The notes under the pieces were generated by a model. The model did not search any database. It was not told the DNA's origin and worked only from the letters and a program-made list of their open reading frames with translations. 64,000 nt of DNA from Nitrospira sp. (GTDB taxonomy: Bacteria; Nitrospirota; Nitrospiria; Nitrospirales; Nitrospiraceae): contig JACOEL010000006.1 of assembly GCA_024998625.1 (NCBI GenBank), positions 147,252 through 211,251 of the forward strand. The letters run 5' to 3'. This document shows, in pieces, positions 55,130 to 63,891 of this stretch. The stretch's first letter is position 1; every line of letters begins with the position of its first letter. The position numbers and the translations under genes are program-made.

Positions 55130-56035
55130 ATGAATGCGATCACCCTCCTATGGATCGCCGGGGCCATCGCGCTCCTCCCCCTGCTCAACCTCGGGCTCGG
55201 CGTGCATCCGCCCACGTTCAAGACCGAGGATGACCCGGGTCGGTATGGCCTGCGGTACGAGCAAGTCTCGTTTCCAACGGCGGACGGACTGACCTTGCGC
55301 GGGTGGTTTATTCCGGCCGCATCGCCTGAAGGATCATCCCGAGAGGCGGGTGCAGTCGGCTGCCGTGCGACGATTGTCGCAGGGCATGGCTATCCGTTCG
55401 ACAAGGCCAATATTCTGAGCCATGTGCTCTTCTTGCACGGCCGTTTCAATCTGCTGCTCATCGATTTTCGCTATTTCGGCCAGAGCGAGGGCTCCTACAC
55501 GACCGCCGGTTTGCTGGAGACGCGCGATGTGGAGGCTTCGGTGGCCTATCTCAAAGAGCGCACAGATGTTGATCCCCACCGGATCGGCGCGATGGGTTTC
55601 TCGATGAGCGCGGCGGCCTTCATTCTGGCGCGGCATCCGGGCATCAGGGCCATCGTCGCGGACAGTCCCTACGCGTCGCTGGAAGATCTGATCGGGAGGC
55701 AGTTCTTTTTCCTTCCCGGGCCCACCAAGTGGCCGCTGGTGGCGATCACGAAACTCTATGCGAGCCTGTTGCTCGGTGTCGAGGTCGAAGCGGCGGCGCC
55801 GGCGCAGGTGGTCCGCGAACTCGCCGCGCCCTTGCTCATCGTTCATGGCGAAGCCGATTCGCAGATTCCCGTCGAGCAGGCGCGACAAATCTACGCCCAT
55901 GCCAATCCAGCGAAGGCCGAATTGTGGCTTGTACCCGGCGCGGACCATGGCCAGGCTCACGCGATCGCAGGGCCACGCTATGAGGTCTGGGTCAGAACCT
56001 TCTTTGAACGGCACCTGTGTGGGACTGCGTCATGA
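55130..56035 (+). CDS. Alpha/beta hydrolase, membrane-anchored
   Basis: A 301-residue protein with an N-terminal helix (LLWIAGAIALLPLLNLGLGV) and an alpha/beta hydrolase domain. The nucleophile elbow is MGFSMSAAAF, the oxyanion region is AGHGYPFDKAN, and the catalytic Asp and His are in HGEADSQIP and VPGADHGQAH. Similar to the YqkD/BAAT-type hydrolases. Starts 5 bp after the peptidase gene ends and overlaps the next gene by 4 bp, so the three form an operon. Confidence 0.85.
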   Translation: MNAITLLWIAGAIALLPLLNLGLGVHPPTFKTEDDPGRYGLRYEQVSFPTADGLTLRGWFIPAASPEGSSREAGAVGCRATIVAGHGYPFDKANILSHVLFLHGRFNLLLIDFRYFGQSEGSYTTAGLLETRDVEASVAYLKERTDVDPHRIGAMGFSMSAAAFILARHPGIRAIVADSPYASLEDLIGRQFFFLPGPTKWPLVAITKLYASLLLGVEVEAAAPAQVVRELAAPLLIVHGEADSQIPVEQARQIYAHANPAKAELWLVPGADHGQAHAIAGPRYEVWVRTFFERHLCGTAS

Positions 56036-56796
56036 ACCGATGGCTCTGCACTCCTCAGGGGATTCGGGGTCTCGTGAAACCGGTCCGCCATGTCATCGCG
56101 ATAGCGATCGCCTTCTCAGCGACCCTGTTGCCATCGGCCTGTGCCTCGCCGGTCGAGGGCTTGAGGCCGCCGTCTCCGGACTCCCCCGCTCGGACCATCT
56201 TTGTGTCGTTCGATACCTGGCATGCGATGATCGCCTTTTCCGAAAGCGAGCAGCCGGCCGCGAGTAACAAGCAAGAGAACCCTCAGGCACGCTCTTCCTC
56301 TCCTCCGAGCGATCAACTATCGGCCATACGCCGTTCGCTCCTCGAGGAGTGGGGCTATGCCGAGCGCGCCTGGTATCTGGAGGATAAGCGAGGACTCACC
56401 GGGATCGCGCGGGCCCTCTTCTGGCCGACCGAAGGCGTCGTCGAAGTCGGACGATACGATCGGGTATGGGCGGATCGCACGCCGCAGCCTCCTTCCGAGC
56501 TCTTTGTGTTCCGCGTGAGCGAAGAGGGCTATCGGCGACTGCGTCGGCACCTGCGCGGGACCATCTCAGTCTATGCACCTGTTGACTCGGTCGGTCAGTC
56601 TACCTTCTATCCCGCGGTACGTTCCTACCACCTGTTCCATACCTGCCACCAGTATGCGGCTCATGCCTTGCGCGAAGCCGGCTTGCCGATCTCACCTTCC
56701 TGGGCCTTCAACCGAACCAGTCTCGCGTGGCAACTGCGGCGCGCCGCCCGGATTGCGGCGCAACCAACGGAGGCGCCAGTTGGCGAGTCGCGCTAA
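56032..56796 (+). CDS. DUF2459 lipoprotein
   Basis: A 254-residue protein with a lipoprotein signal (IAIAIAFSATLLPSAC, lipobox LPSAC) and the DUF2459 pattern: TIFVSFDTWHAMIAF, EWGYAERAWYLEDK, YHLFHTCHQYAAHALREAGLPISP near the end. The last motif, with HTC-x5-A, is the family's best-conserved region and might be a cysteine-protease-like centre. Fourth-gene end of the peptidase-hydrolase operon by 4-bp overlap. Confidence 0.78.
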   Translation: MNRWLCTPQGIRGLVKPVRHVIAIAIAFSATLLPSACASPVEGLRPPSPDSPARTIFVSFDTWHAMIAFSESEQPAASNKQENPQARSSSPPSDQLSAIRRSLLEEWGYAERAWYLEDKRGLTGIARALFWPTEGVVEVGRYDRVWADRTPQPPSELFVFRVSEEGYRRLRRHLRGTISVYAPVDSVGQSTFYPAVRSYHLFHTCHQYAAHALREAGLPISPSWAFNRTSLAWQLRRAARIAAQPTEAPVGESR

Positions 56797-56832
56797 ACGC
56801 CGCTGAATCGGCATGATCCTCATTATTGATGG

Positions 56833-56980
56833 GAACAGAAAATCTACTGGAGTCTTTTCTGTGGCACAGGTCCCGAACCGAGGCAGGCTGGGGCGACAGC
56901 CCAACCGACCGACTCTGATGAAAGCGGGTCGGCCTATGCCGCTGATGTAAGCCGCAGCAGATCTAGTTAGAGGGAAGGAC
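56833..56980 (+). repeat. Long dispersed repeat, copy A (internally deleted)
   Basis: 148 bp. It starts with GAACAGAAAAT, shared with copy C, holds the central block CTCTGATGAAAGCGGGTCGG shared with copies B and C, and ends with GCCGCAGCAGAT, shared with copy C. The middle part present in B and C is missing. It lies directly upstream of the brnT/brnA pair, in the same orientation as B and C. Confidence 0.7.
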
Positions 56981-57043
56981 ACGTCTACCTTCCACCCATA
57001 CGAATGTATGGCTATTCGGCTTTCTTCATGGTAACCTTCGCCA

Positions 57044-57364
57044 ATGGCAAAGGCCCGATTCGAGTGGGACTCGAAGAAGGATCAAGAAAACCAAGATAAG
57101 CATGGAATCTCATTCGCAAAAGCCCAGTTCGCTTTTGCTGATCCACGCCGCGTGATCGCGGAAGACCTGTCTCATAGCTCAAGTGAGAAACGGTATTACT
57201 GCTTCGGCTGGGTCGAAGGCGGCGTCCTGACCGTCCGGTTTACTTTTCGCAATGACGTCATTCGGATTTTCGGAGCCGGCTACTGGCGGAAAGGCAGGCA
57301 AATTTATGAGCGAGAAAATCAAGTACACGGACGAGCCCCTCGGAGACCTCAAGGTCGTTCCTGA
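57044..57364 (+). CDS. brnT: BrnT-type toxin (ribonuclease)
   Basis: A 106-residue BrnT: FEWDSKKDQENQDKHGISF is the family signature (FEWD-x3-N-x2-KHGVSF), followed by AEDLSHSSSEKRYYCFGWV and FRNDVIRIFGAGYWRKGRQIYE with the R-x-I-S-A-R-like RIFGAGYW segment. BrnT folds like RelE ribonucleases and stops translation. The tail past about residue 92 overlaps the brnA start region and is longer than usual. TA order toxin-antitoxin is normal for this family. Confidence 0.88.
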   Translation: MAKARFEWDSKKDQENQDKHGISFAKAQFAFADPRRVIAEDLSHSSSEKRYYCFGWVEGGVLTVRFTFRNDVIRIFGAGYWRKGRQIYERENQVHGRAPRRPQGRS

Positions 57365-57587
57365 CTTCCTTCCCCGCCCGGAGGAACTCGTCTTTCGGGA
57401 TGAAGGAGTCAAAGTCACCATCGCGCTGAGCAAGCGAAGCGTCGAGTTCTTCAAGGGTGAGGCCCGGAAACATCACACGCAGTACCAGCGCATGATCCGG
57501 CGGCTGCTCGACGCCTATGCGGAGCATCATTCGCGGCGACGAGCCGCGCGCTCAAGGCGGACAGTACGAAAGCACGCCGCCGCTTAG
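57306..57587 (+). CDS. brnA: BrnA-type antitoxin
   Basis: A 93-residue protein starting MSEKIKYTDEPLGD inside the end of brnT. Sequence VPDFLPRPEELVFRDE and TIALSKRSVEFFKGEARKHH and YQRMIRRLLDAYAEHH give a CopG-type ribbon-helix-helix antitoxin. It binds BrnT and the operon promoter in known members. The basic tail (RRRAARSRRTVRK) is distinctive. Confidence 0.88.
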   Translation: MSEKIKYTDEPLGDLKVVPDFLPRPEELVFRDEGVKVTIALSKRSVEFFKGEARKHHTQYQRMIRRLLDAYAEHHSRRRAARSRRTVRKHAAA

Positions 57588-57625
57588 CTGACCACGTCAG
57601 ACCACTTTCCGAGCCCTCATCAAGT

Positions 57626-57863
57626 TTGTCCACTTGTCTTGACCCTTGGGTTCCCGACCCGAAGCATGCCGGGGCAACAGCCTCGTCGATCGTCTCTGAT
57701 GAAAACGGGTCGGCAGAGAGAGACTGCGGGCTGATAGCTGGATAGGCTGCGGATTTCGCAGTATATCCCTGCGGCTGGCACCGGCCAGAGTGGTGGATAA
57801 GGATTGGGCTTTGAAGTAGACTTGCTCGCAACAGATTGCTGAGGCGACCGTACTTGCACTCTG
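57626..57863 (+). repeat. Long dispersed repeat, copy B
   Basis: About 238 bp. Shares with copy C: CCCGAxCCGxAGCA, GATCGTCTCxxGATGAAA, TGATAGCTGGATAGGCTGC, AAGTAGACTTG and the CGTACT block. Contains the hairpin CTGCG-GATTT-CGCAG inside a larger GGATA/TATCC stem. The GAACAGAAAAT left end and the CCGCAGCAGAT right end are not present. Lies between brnA and the GH15-like gene. Confidence 0.7.
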
Positions 57864-57900
57864 ACCCCAATGGCACCACCTTAACCTACACACAGACAAG

Positions 57901-59235
57901 ATGATGCCGTTCCAGAACCCAGAACTCGCGACCCTCATACCAAACGGGAATTATCGTGCTGAAGCTCTGTCTCGAATCGAGACAGAGCTTCGGAACCATG
58001 GAACACTCACCTTTGCTCGCCTGCCCTCAGGTCTTTTCGCTGCATCTTCGGCCGGCGAATCAATCGCGTCCTCGGGGTATGCGAACGTCTGGGTCCGGGA
58101 CAACGTCTACGTGGCATACGCGCATCACGTGAGTGCCCAGACGCCAGTCGCGGCCGGCGTGGCACGCGCTCTGCTCAAGTTCTTCAGCGACCATCGGCAC
58201 AGGTTCGAAGCGGTAATCTCTGGCGCTGTCAGTCCGCAGGACGCGTCCAGGCGCCCGCACGTCCGCTTCGATGGTCACAGGCTGACGGAGATCCCGAATC
58301 AGCGCTGGCCCCACGCACAGAATGATGCGCTCGGTTATTTCCTCTGGCTCTATGCGAAGCTCGCCTATAGTGGACATGTCGCACTGGACGAAGTGGCGAT
58401 CTCCATGCTGGCGCTCTTCCCGCGCTACTTCGAGGCGATCCGCTTCTGGCAGGATGAGGACAGCGGGCACTGGGAGGAGGTGCGGAAAATCTCCGCTTCG
58501 AGCATCGGGACCGTCGTAGCCGGGCTCGACGCGCTGCTCTTCCTAGCCTGCGACCGTGCCACTGTATTCGAAAGACAGCCATTCGGAGCGGGTTTGGTAA
58601 AGGCCACAGCGGACCTACTCGATCGCGGCAGGTCAGCGTTGGAATCTATCTTGCCCCACGAATGCGCCCAGCTCTCGCCAAGCAAGAACAGACGTTACGA
58701 TGCAGCCCTTCTCTTCCTTCTTTTTCCACTCGACGTGGTCAAGGGGCCGATGGCCGACCTCCTACTGCAGGACGTCAACCGTTTCCTCAAGGGTGAGTTC
58801 GGAATTCGCCGGTACCTGGGCGACTCGTACTATGCCCCCGACTACGAGGACCGATTCCCGCCGGGAGAACGGACACGGGACTTCAGCGAGGACATGGAAG
58901 TGCGAGACGCACTGCTCGAGCGGATCGGCGATGAAGCTCAATGGTGCCTGTTCGACCCAATCCTGTCCGCGTATTACGGGCGCCGCTTCCTCGAGACGCG
59001 CTCGTCTTCAGACATCGAGCAACAGACATTCCACTTCAACCGAGCGCTGGCACAGATCACGCCGTCATGGCGTTGCCCCGAACTCTACTATCTTCAGCAC
59101 GGCGCATATGTGCCAAACCCGCACCTGCCGCTGCAGTGGACGCAGGCGAATTTCGTTTTGGCCTTGGAAGCCATGCGAGCGACTATTGACGTCTATTCCC
59201 AGTGCCACTCCGTCTCATTAAAGGAGGGTCGATGA
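57901..59235 (+). CDS. Glycoside hydrolase family 15-like protein
   Basis: A 444-residue protein resembling the (alpha/alpha)6 glucoamylase/phosphorylase-kinase fold: GYANVWVRDNVYVAYAHHV holds the conserved W-x-R-D substrate motif, and WPHAQNDALGYFLWLYAKL follows. A GH15-type second acid may lie near ELYYLQHGAYVPNPHLPLQW. Known relatives cleave or bind alpha-glucans. There is no signal peptide. The next gene, a membrane protein, starts immediately after its stop, so they are probably one unit. Its place in an accessory island suggests transfer. Confidence 0.72.
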   Translation: MMPFQNPELATLIPNGNYRAEALSRIETELRNHGTLTFARLPSGLFAASSAGESIASSGYANVWVRDNVYVAYAHHVSAQTPVAAGVARALLKFFSDHRHRFEAVISGAVSPQDASRRPHVRFDGHRLTEIPNQRWPHAQNDALGYFLWLYAKLAYSGHVALDEVAISMLALFPRYFEAIRFWQDEDSGHWEEVRKISASSIGTVVAGLDALLFLACDRATVFERQPFGAGLVKATADLLDRGRSALESILPHECAQLSPSKNRRYDAALLFLLFPLDVVKGPMADLLLQDVNRFLKGEFGIRRYLGDSYYAPDYEDRFPPGERTRDFSEDMEVRDALLERIGDEAQWCLFDPILSAYYGRRFLETRSSSDIEQQTFHFNRALAQITPSWRCPELYYLQHGAYVPNPHLPLQWTQANFVLALEAMRATIDVYSQCHSVSLKEGR

Positions 59236-59808
59236 ATGATCGACAAACTTAGAGACGAGATCATTGAATCCGAGAAGGCGCGAACCGACATGATGAAGTG
59301 GAAGCTGATCCTGGTAGCCGCTATCGGCGCTGCCAGTCTCGGCATAGGTTCGAGCGCATCACCAGCCGGTCATCCGTGGGTACTGCTCGCCCTCGTCCCA
59401 TTCGTCTGTCTGTACGTCGATGCGCTCTGCTTTCACACCGAGATACGGATCATGTCAGTTGCCCAGTTCCTCCGCACGCGAGCCGCGGACTCAGTGGAAA
59501 GACAATACGAGGAATATTGCACGCAGAATCGTTCACACTTTTCGCTCGAAGCATTCGCGTTGCTGGTGACAACGGTGGGCCTCTCTGGCTTGGTGCTGGT
59601 GATCGGACTGAGCCAGAGACTCCAGAATGTCATCGGTATGGGTATGTCTAACGAAACAAGACCCGAAAATGTGGCAAACGTGGTTTTGGCGGGGAAGGTC
59701 TTGGCGTGTTCGGGAGGCGTTGGGATAATTGCCGGCATCGTATTCTATGTGTTCTATAGGTGCTGGACGAATAGGCTCGACCGTCCCGTAACGCCTTTAG
59801 CGTCGTGA
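59236..59808 (+). CDS. Four-helix membrane protein of unknown function
   Basis: A 190-residue protein with hydrophobic segments at about 22-42 (LILVAAIGAASLGIG), 47-64 (WVLLALVPFVCLYVDAL), 105-125 (FALLVTTVGLSGLVLVIGL) and 150-172 (VVLAGKVLACSGGVGIIAG). AAAGGAGGG lies 7 bases before the ATG. The stop codon overlaps the first base of repeat copy C. Reminiscent of small membrane partners in defence or surface systems, but no family is recognised. Confidence 0.7.
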   Translation: MIDKLRDEIIESEKARTDMMKWKLILVAAIGAASLGIGSSASPAGHPWVLLALVPFVCLYVDALCFHTEIRIMSVAQFLRTRAADSVERQYEEYCTQNRSHFSLEAFALLVTTVGLSGLVLVIGLSQRLQNVIGMGMSNETRPENVANVVLAGKVLACSGGVGIIAGIVFYVFYRCWTNRLDRPVTPLAS

Positions 59809-60103
59809 ACAGAAAATGTACCGGCCGTCCTATCTGTGGCATAGGGCCCGAACCGTAGCAGACCAGGGCGACCGCCCGGCCGATCGTCTCTTGTGATGAA
59901 ATCGGGTGGGCAGCGGTAGGCTGGGGGTTGATAGCTGGATAGGCTGCAGGATTTTCCCCGTCTATCCCTGCAGGTGAAGTAGCATGAAACATTAATCAAG
60001 TGTTGGATTTGCAAGTAGACTTGTCTCCCCGTGGAGTGCGTAGGTTGCCGTACTATGCTGGAGAGGTAGACCGCAGCAGATTTAATAGAAAGGGAGCAAG
60101 GAC
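59807..60103 (+). repeat. Long dispersed repeat, copy C (longest)
   Basis: 297 bp. Carries all blocks seen in A and B: GAACAGAAAAT left end, CTGTGGCATAGGGCCCGAACCG, GATCGTCTCTTGTGATGAAATC, TGATAGCTGGATAGGCTGCAG, GCAAGTAGACTTG, GCCGTACTATGC and the right end ACCGCAGCAGATTTAATAG. GGATAG/CTATCC and CTGCAGG/CCTGCAG give a strong stem. It separates the membrane protein gene from the FRG-type remnant. Confidence 0.7.
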
Positions 60104-60115
60104 TGGAGATGCAAC

Positions 60116-61001
60116 TTGCTGTCTGAAATCCAACAGCAGCTTGGCGACTTCATAGGGCACTGGGCTCTCCCTCGAATTGCGAGGCCCTGGTTTCGCGGAC
60201 ATGAACGACCCGATTGGCATCTGTTGCCATCAATTCTCAGAAATGGCAACCAGCAGCACGAGTTTCAGCTGCCCAAGCGGTTTCGTTTGCTGGCGCCCGG
60301 ATTCGGTGTCGAGATCGACACGCATCGTCTCGACAATGGCTGTTTCTAGTGCAGCACCATCGGGTGCCTACGCGGCTTCTCGATTGGTCCGAGAGTCTCA
60401 ATGCCGCCCTCTTCTTTGCTTGCCTGGACTGGATCAAGAACCGCAATATCGAGAGGTGTTCAGATGGCGCCGTGTCACTTCCGAGCGCCTGCAGTCGTAT
60501 TACGTATCGAATCCGAGGGTAGCTGAGCGAGCGATTTGGGCTCTCGGCCAAGCACGCAGCTTACTCACGAGCCATCCGGCGGCTTGCTTAATTCTTGCGG
60601 CTACGGCATCAGAGGTAGGCCTGAAGTCAGGCCTTCTCAAGCCGATTCTTCACGGCCTGGTTCACGACGGCGCGATGGCTGTAATCATCGCCGAACTGGT
60701 TCCGGAACAGCGTAATGACAAGTTTCAGAATCTGCTGTTCGGGATTCTCAAGGAGTACGGAGGCGTCGACCTTCGCACGTTCAAACGTTCAAGCGCTAGC
60801 CCGACACTGTGGGAGGAGATGCAGGGAACCCAGAAGCTCCGCAATGGGGTCGTGCATCGCGCGGAGGCGATAACGCCGGCTGACGCTCAGAAAGCGGTGG
60901 ATATTGCTGCGGTGATCGTCGAGAGGCTGTTTCCAGCCGTTATTGCGAAACTAGGACTGGAGATAGACGCTTCCTTCGAAGTGTCTATCAAGAAACATTG
61001 A
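60116..61001 (+). pseudogene. Decayed FRG-domain gene joined to a HEPN-like C-terminal part
   Basis: Three reading frames each carry part of the locus. Frame one (60116-60349) has the FRG start RPWFRGHERPDWHLLPSILR. Frame two (to 60522) has the FRG core VQHHRVPTRLLDWSESLNAALFFA. Frame three (about 60483-61001) has a helical domain with LRNGVVHRAEAITPADAQKA, whose RN-x4-H motif is typical of HEPN ribonucleases. Both joins would need frameshifts, so no full product is made. Either one FRG-HEPN gene decayed or two fragments met. FRG and HEPN domains are frequent in toxin and phage-defence genes. Confidence 0.65.
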
Positions 61002-61012
61002 AGTTGGTCGGC

Positions 61013-61070
61013 GTCTAACAGCGCTTGCAGCCGACTGCGGTAGGCGTGAAGGCAAACCGCCGCAGCTAAA
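61013..61070 (+). other. attC-like half site
   Basis: Just after the FRG/HEPN remnant: GTCTAACAGCGCTTGCAG then CCGACTGCGG, and a stem CTGCGG with CCGCCGCAG 16 bases away. The left half matches the site at 18247 (GTCTAACA ... GCAGCCGAC). The right R' box is degenerate (GCTAAAA). Confidence 0.4.
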
Positions 61071-61077
61071 AAGAGCA

Positions 61078-61104
61078 AAGGGGTCAGACCCCTTAAATCT
61101 TTTT
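61078..61104. terminator. Probable intrinsic terminator, also a known-type palindrome
   Basis: AAGGGGTCAGACCCCTT forms a stem with a very small loop and is followed by a T-rich stretch (AAATCTTTTT). The GGGGTCAGACCCC core is a palindrome that I have met as a dispersed intergenic motif in other bacteria. It separates the accessory island from the converging minus-strand gene. Confidence 0.5.
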
Positions 61105-61143
61105 CACACTATTTGCCCAGCACTGATTTTTCGCGGTTTGTCT

Positions 61144-61912
61144 TCACCCCCTCCCATTATCGACGTACAGCAAAGCAAGCAGCTTTCTCTTCGTGAGCGC
61201 GACCACTGTAAACAACAGGTTCCCCAACGTGAGCGGGACGAGGGTGAGCAAACCATGTCCCTGCCGATAGCCTGGATTCACTTTCAAGAAAAACTGGATA
61301 TCAGGGTTGCTGGTCGTCTGCCAGAAAACGGTCTCATCCGCGCTGTCGAGCGTGATCCACCCCACCTGCAGTATATCGGGATCGTTGGAGTCCACCCGGC
61401 GTTCGCCGAAGGCATCAGCCAGTCTGTGCATCAAGGCCCGGATCGCGGACGGGGTCTGTTTCCGATGGCTCGGGTAGATCTCATGGAACCGTCTCGACAG
61501 CAGGTGAAAGCTTGATGGATGAATCGGGGTGCAGAAAAAATATACCCGTTCGAGGGGATGCATCAATTTGTACGGAATCGCCTCCTGGAAACCGAAGGCA
61601 AAGGTTGATCCCTCACCCCGGTATGCGCGAAGAATGCCCGCTTGCCCGCGAAAAACGGCGTAAGCACGACCAGACAGCACGATGTCAAACAAATGCACGG
61701 CACAGTAGCCGACTGCATCGCCGTCTGTTGCGGATGACTTGTATCCGGGTCCAGCGGGCTGACGGTTTGATCACCAAGTGCTCAAACTCCTCCTGCTCCA
61801 CGCCGGCGAATATCCGCTGGTTCAGACGAAACAGCTCCTGCGCAAGCTTCGCTCGCGCCCATGCACTCAATTGATCGATGCATACGATGTCTCTATGGTG
61901 GTCACGCATCAT
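61144..61912 (-). pseudogene. Frameshifted acyltransferase-like gene (GNAT-like)
   Basis: Two minus-strand frames join into one protein of about 255 residues. The first (from 61912) runs MMRDHHRDIVCIDQL to RWTRIQVIRN; at about 61727 an extra A shifts it, and the sequence continues as DGDAVGYCAVHLFDIVL, then RGEGSTFAFGFQEAI and VYFFCTPIHPSSF in the second frame to 61144. The order R-N-x-DG-x-x-VGYCAVH followed by a RGEGS turn resembles GNAT-type acyltransferases. The acyl-CoA ligase gene starts 129 bp away on the other strand, so an acyl donor link is likely. One-base shift: recent inactivation or sequence error. Confidence 0.6.
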
Positions 61913-62040
61913 CTGAATCCTGACTCTCGACAGAAACGGCTAGCGCACAGATCCTGCTGTTGCTGCTTGTTTTCCGGAGAGGGTCAGCCAATAATCAGAA
62001 AAAGTCCTGTCACGCAGCAGTATTCGGCATTTCAAGGAGA

Positions 62041-63891
62041 ATGCAAGGAAATAACGTGCAGCACGTAGCTGTTCACCTCTCTCCGGATAGCATTACCACC
62101 GGCGACGTTGTTACGCTGCCCGAATTGTTGCGGTGGAGATGCCAGCGCTCGCCAGAGCGCGAGGCCTACCGGCAATGTGAAGCTGAGGTATGGCGCAGTT
62201 ATTCCTGGAGGGAAGTGGAAGGGCTTGTCGCCCGCTGGCAGGTGGCGCTTGCCCGCGAAAGTCTTGCTGTCGGAGACCGCGTCGCCGTGCTGCTCAAGAA
62301 CAGCGTGGAATGGGTCTGCTTTGATCTGGCGGCACAATCGCTGGGACTGGCTGTCGTGCCGCTCTACACGGCTGATCATGAAAATAACACCAGTTACATC
62401 CTCGCCGATTCGGGAGCGCGCCTCTTGCTGGTCGGCCACATCAGTCAGTGGATCGCATTAGCCGGTCACCGCACACGATTTCCGCAACTAGCTCATGTGC
62501 TGTGCTTGGAGACGACCTGTCCCCCCGTTCAAGATTCCGACATTCCGGTCAGTTTCATCACGCACTGGTTGCCCTCCGAGGCACGCCCCCAGGTCAATCT
62601 CGCCAAGGACCCGCACGCGCTGGCCACCATCGTCTATACGTCGGGCACCACGGGCCACCCGAAAGGCGTCATGCTGTCGCATTGCAATATTCTTTCAAAT
62701 GCGCAAGCCGTGCTCACGCACGTGCAGGCCTATCCGGAGGATCTCTTTCTCTCTTTTCTGCCGCTGTCCCACGCGTTCGAGCGTACGGTCGGCTGTTACC
62801 TGCCGATGATGGCAGGGAGTTGCGTGGCCTATGCACGCGCGATCAACAAGCTCGCCGAAGATATTGCGACGGTGCGCCCGACCATTCTGGTATCCGTGCC
62901 ACGGATCTATGAACGCATGTACCTCCGGCTGCAGAATCAAGTAGGGAAAAAGTGGGCCATGGCGCGCGCGCTGTTTCACTGGTCGCAGGAGCTTGGGTGG
63001 AAGCACTTCCAGGCCATCCATCATCACGGCAAGGCTCCAGGCCGGTGGACGGCCTTGTTACGGCCGGTGCTGCGGTACCTGGTATCGGACAAAGTTCTCG
63101 CTCATTTCGGCGGGCGGCTGCGGCTGGCGGTGTCGGGGGGGGCTCCCCTGTCTGTCACGCTCTCCCGGTGCTTTGTCGGCTTGGGGGTGCCCTTGTTGCA
63201 GGGCTACGGCCTGACCGAAGCGGCACCGGTCGTGACCAGCAACCGACCGGAAGACAATCTGCCGGAGTCGGTTGGCGTCCCCCTCCCCGGGGTTGAGATC
63301 AGGCTTGGTGAGCAGAATGAATTGCTGGTGCGTGGTCCCAACGTCATGATGGGTTACTGGAACCGGCCCGAGGACACGGCCAGGGCGATCGATGCCGAGG
63401 GCTGGTTGCACACGGGCGACCTGGCACGCATCGAACACGGATATGTGTTTATCGTCGGACGTCTCAAGGAGATGGTTGTCCTGTCCACCGGCGAGAAAGT
63501 CGAGCCCGAAGCGGTGGAGATGGCACTCATGCTGGACCCGCTGATCGACCAGGCCATGGTGGTCGGCGAGGGCAAGCCTTATCTGGCCGCGCTCTTGGTG
63601 CTGAACGCCGAGGCCTGGGGTGCCCTAGCCGAGAGATGGTCGTTGTCTGCGAAAGATCCCGCCGCGCTGGCCGATGTGCGTCTCCAGCATCATATCGAAA
63701 ACCTGTGCCACCAACGACTGGCCGGCGTCCCCGAGTATGCCCAGGTACGTCGCTGTTGTTTGATGCTAGAGCCCTGGTCCATCGACAACGACCTTGTCAC
63801 GCCCACTCTCAAACTCAAACGTCCTGCGATCGAGCAACGTTTCGCGGAACACATTCTCAAGCTTTACTCCGGGCATCTGCTCCCAGCTTGA
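62041..63891 (+). CDS. Long-chain fatty acid-CoA ligase (AMP-forming)
   Basis: A protein of about 616 residues of the FadD15-like group. Motifs: YTSGTTGHPKGVMLSH (P-loop), SFLPLSHAFERTVG, VPRIYERMYLRLQ, QGYGLTEAAPVVTSN, and the C-terminal WLHTGDLARIEHGYVFIVGRLKEMVV. These fit long-chain acyl-CoA synthetases that activate fatty acids for lipid or acyl-transfer chemistry. The start is uncertain: ATG 62041 has AAGGAGA too close, and GTG 62056 has AAGGAA at good spacing. Diverges from the acyltransferase-like pseudogene. Confidence 0.9.
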   Translation: MQGNNVQHVAVHLSPDSITTGDVVTLPELLRWRCQRSPEREAYRQCEAEVWRSYSWREVEGLVARWQVALARESLAVGDRVAVLLKNSVEWVCFDLAAQSLGLAVVPLYTADHENNTSYILADSGARLLLVGHISQWIALAGHRTRFPQLAHVLCLETTCPPVQDSDIPVSFITHWLPSEARPQVNLAKDPHALATIVYTSGTTGHPKGVMLSHCNILSNAQAVLTHVQAYPEDLFLSFLPLSHAFERTVGCYLPMMAGSCVAYARAINKLAEDIATVRPTILVSVPRIYERMYLRLQNQVGKKWAMARALFHWSQELGWKHFQAIHHHGKAPGRWTALLRPVLRYLVSDKVLAHFGGRLRLAVSGGAPLSVTLSRCFVGLGVPLLQGYGLTEAAPVVTSNRPEDNLPESVGVPLPGVEIRLGEQNELLVRGPNVMMGYWNRPEDTARAIDAEGWLHTGDLARIEHGYVFIVGRLKEMVVLSTGEKVEPEAVEMALMLDPLIDQAMVVGEGKPYLAALLVLNAEAWGALAERWSLSAKDPAALADVRLQHHIENLCHQRLAGVPEYAQVRRCCLMLEPWSIDNDLVTPTLKLKRPAIEQRFAEHILKLYSGHLLPA

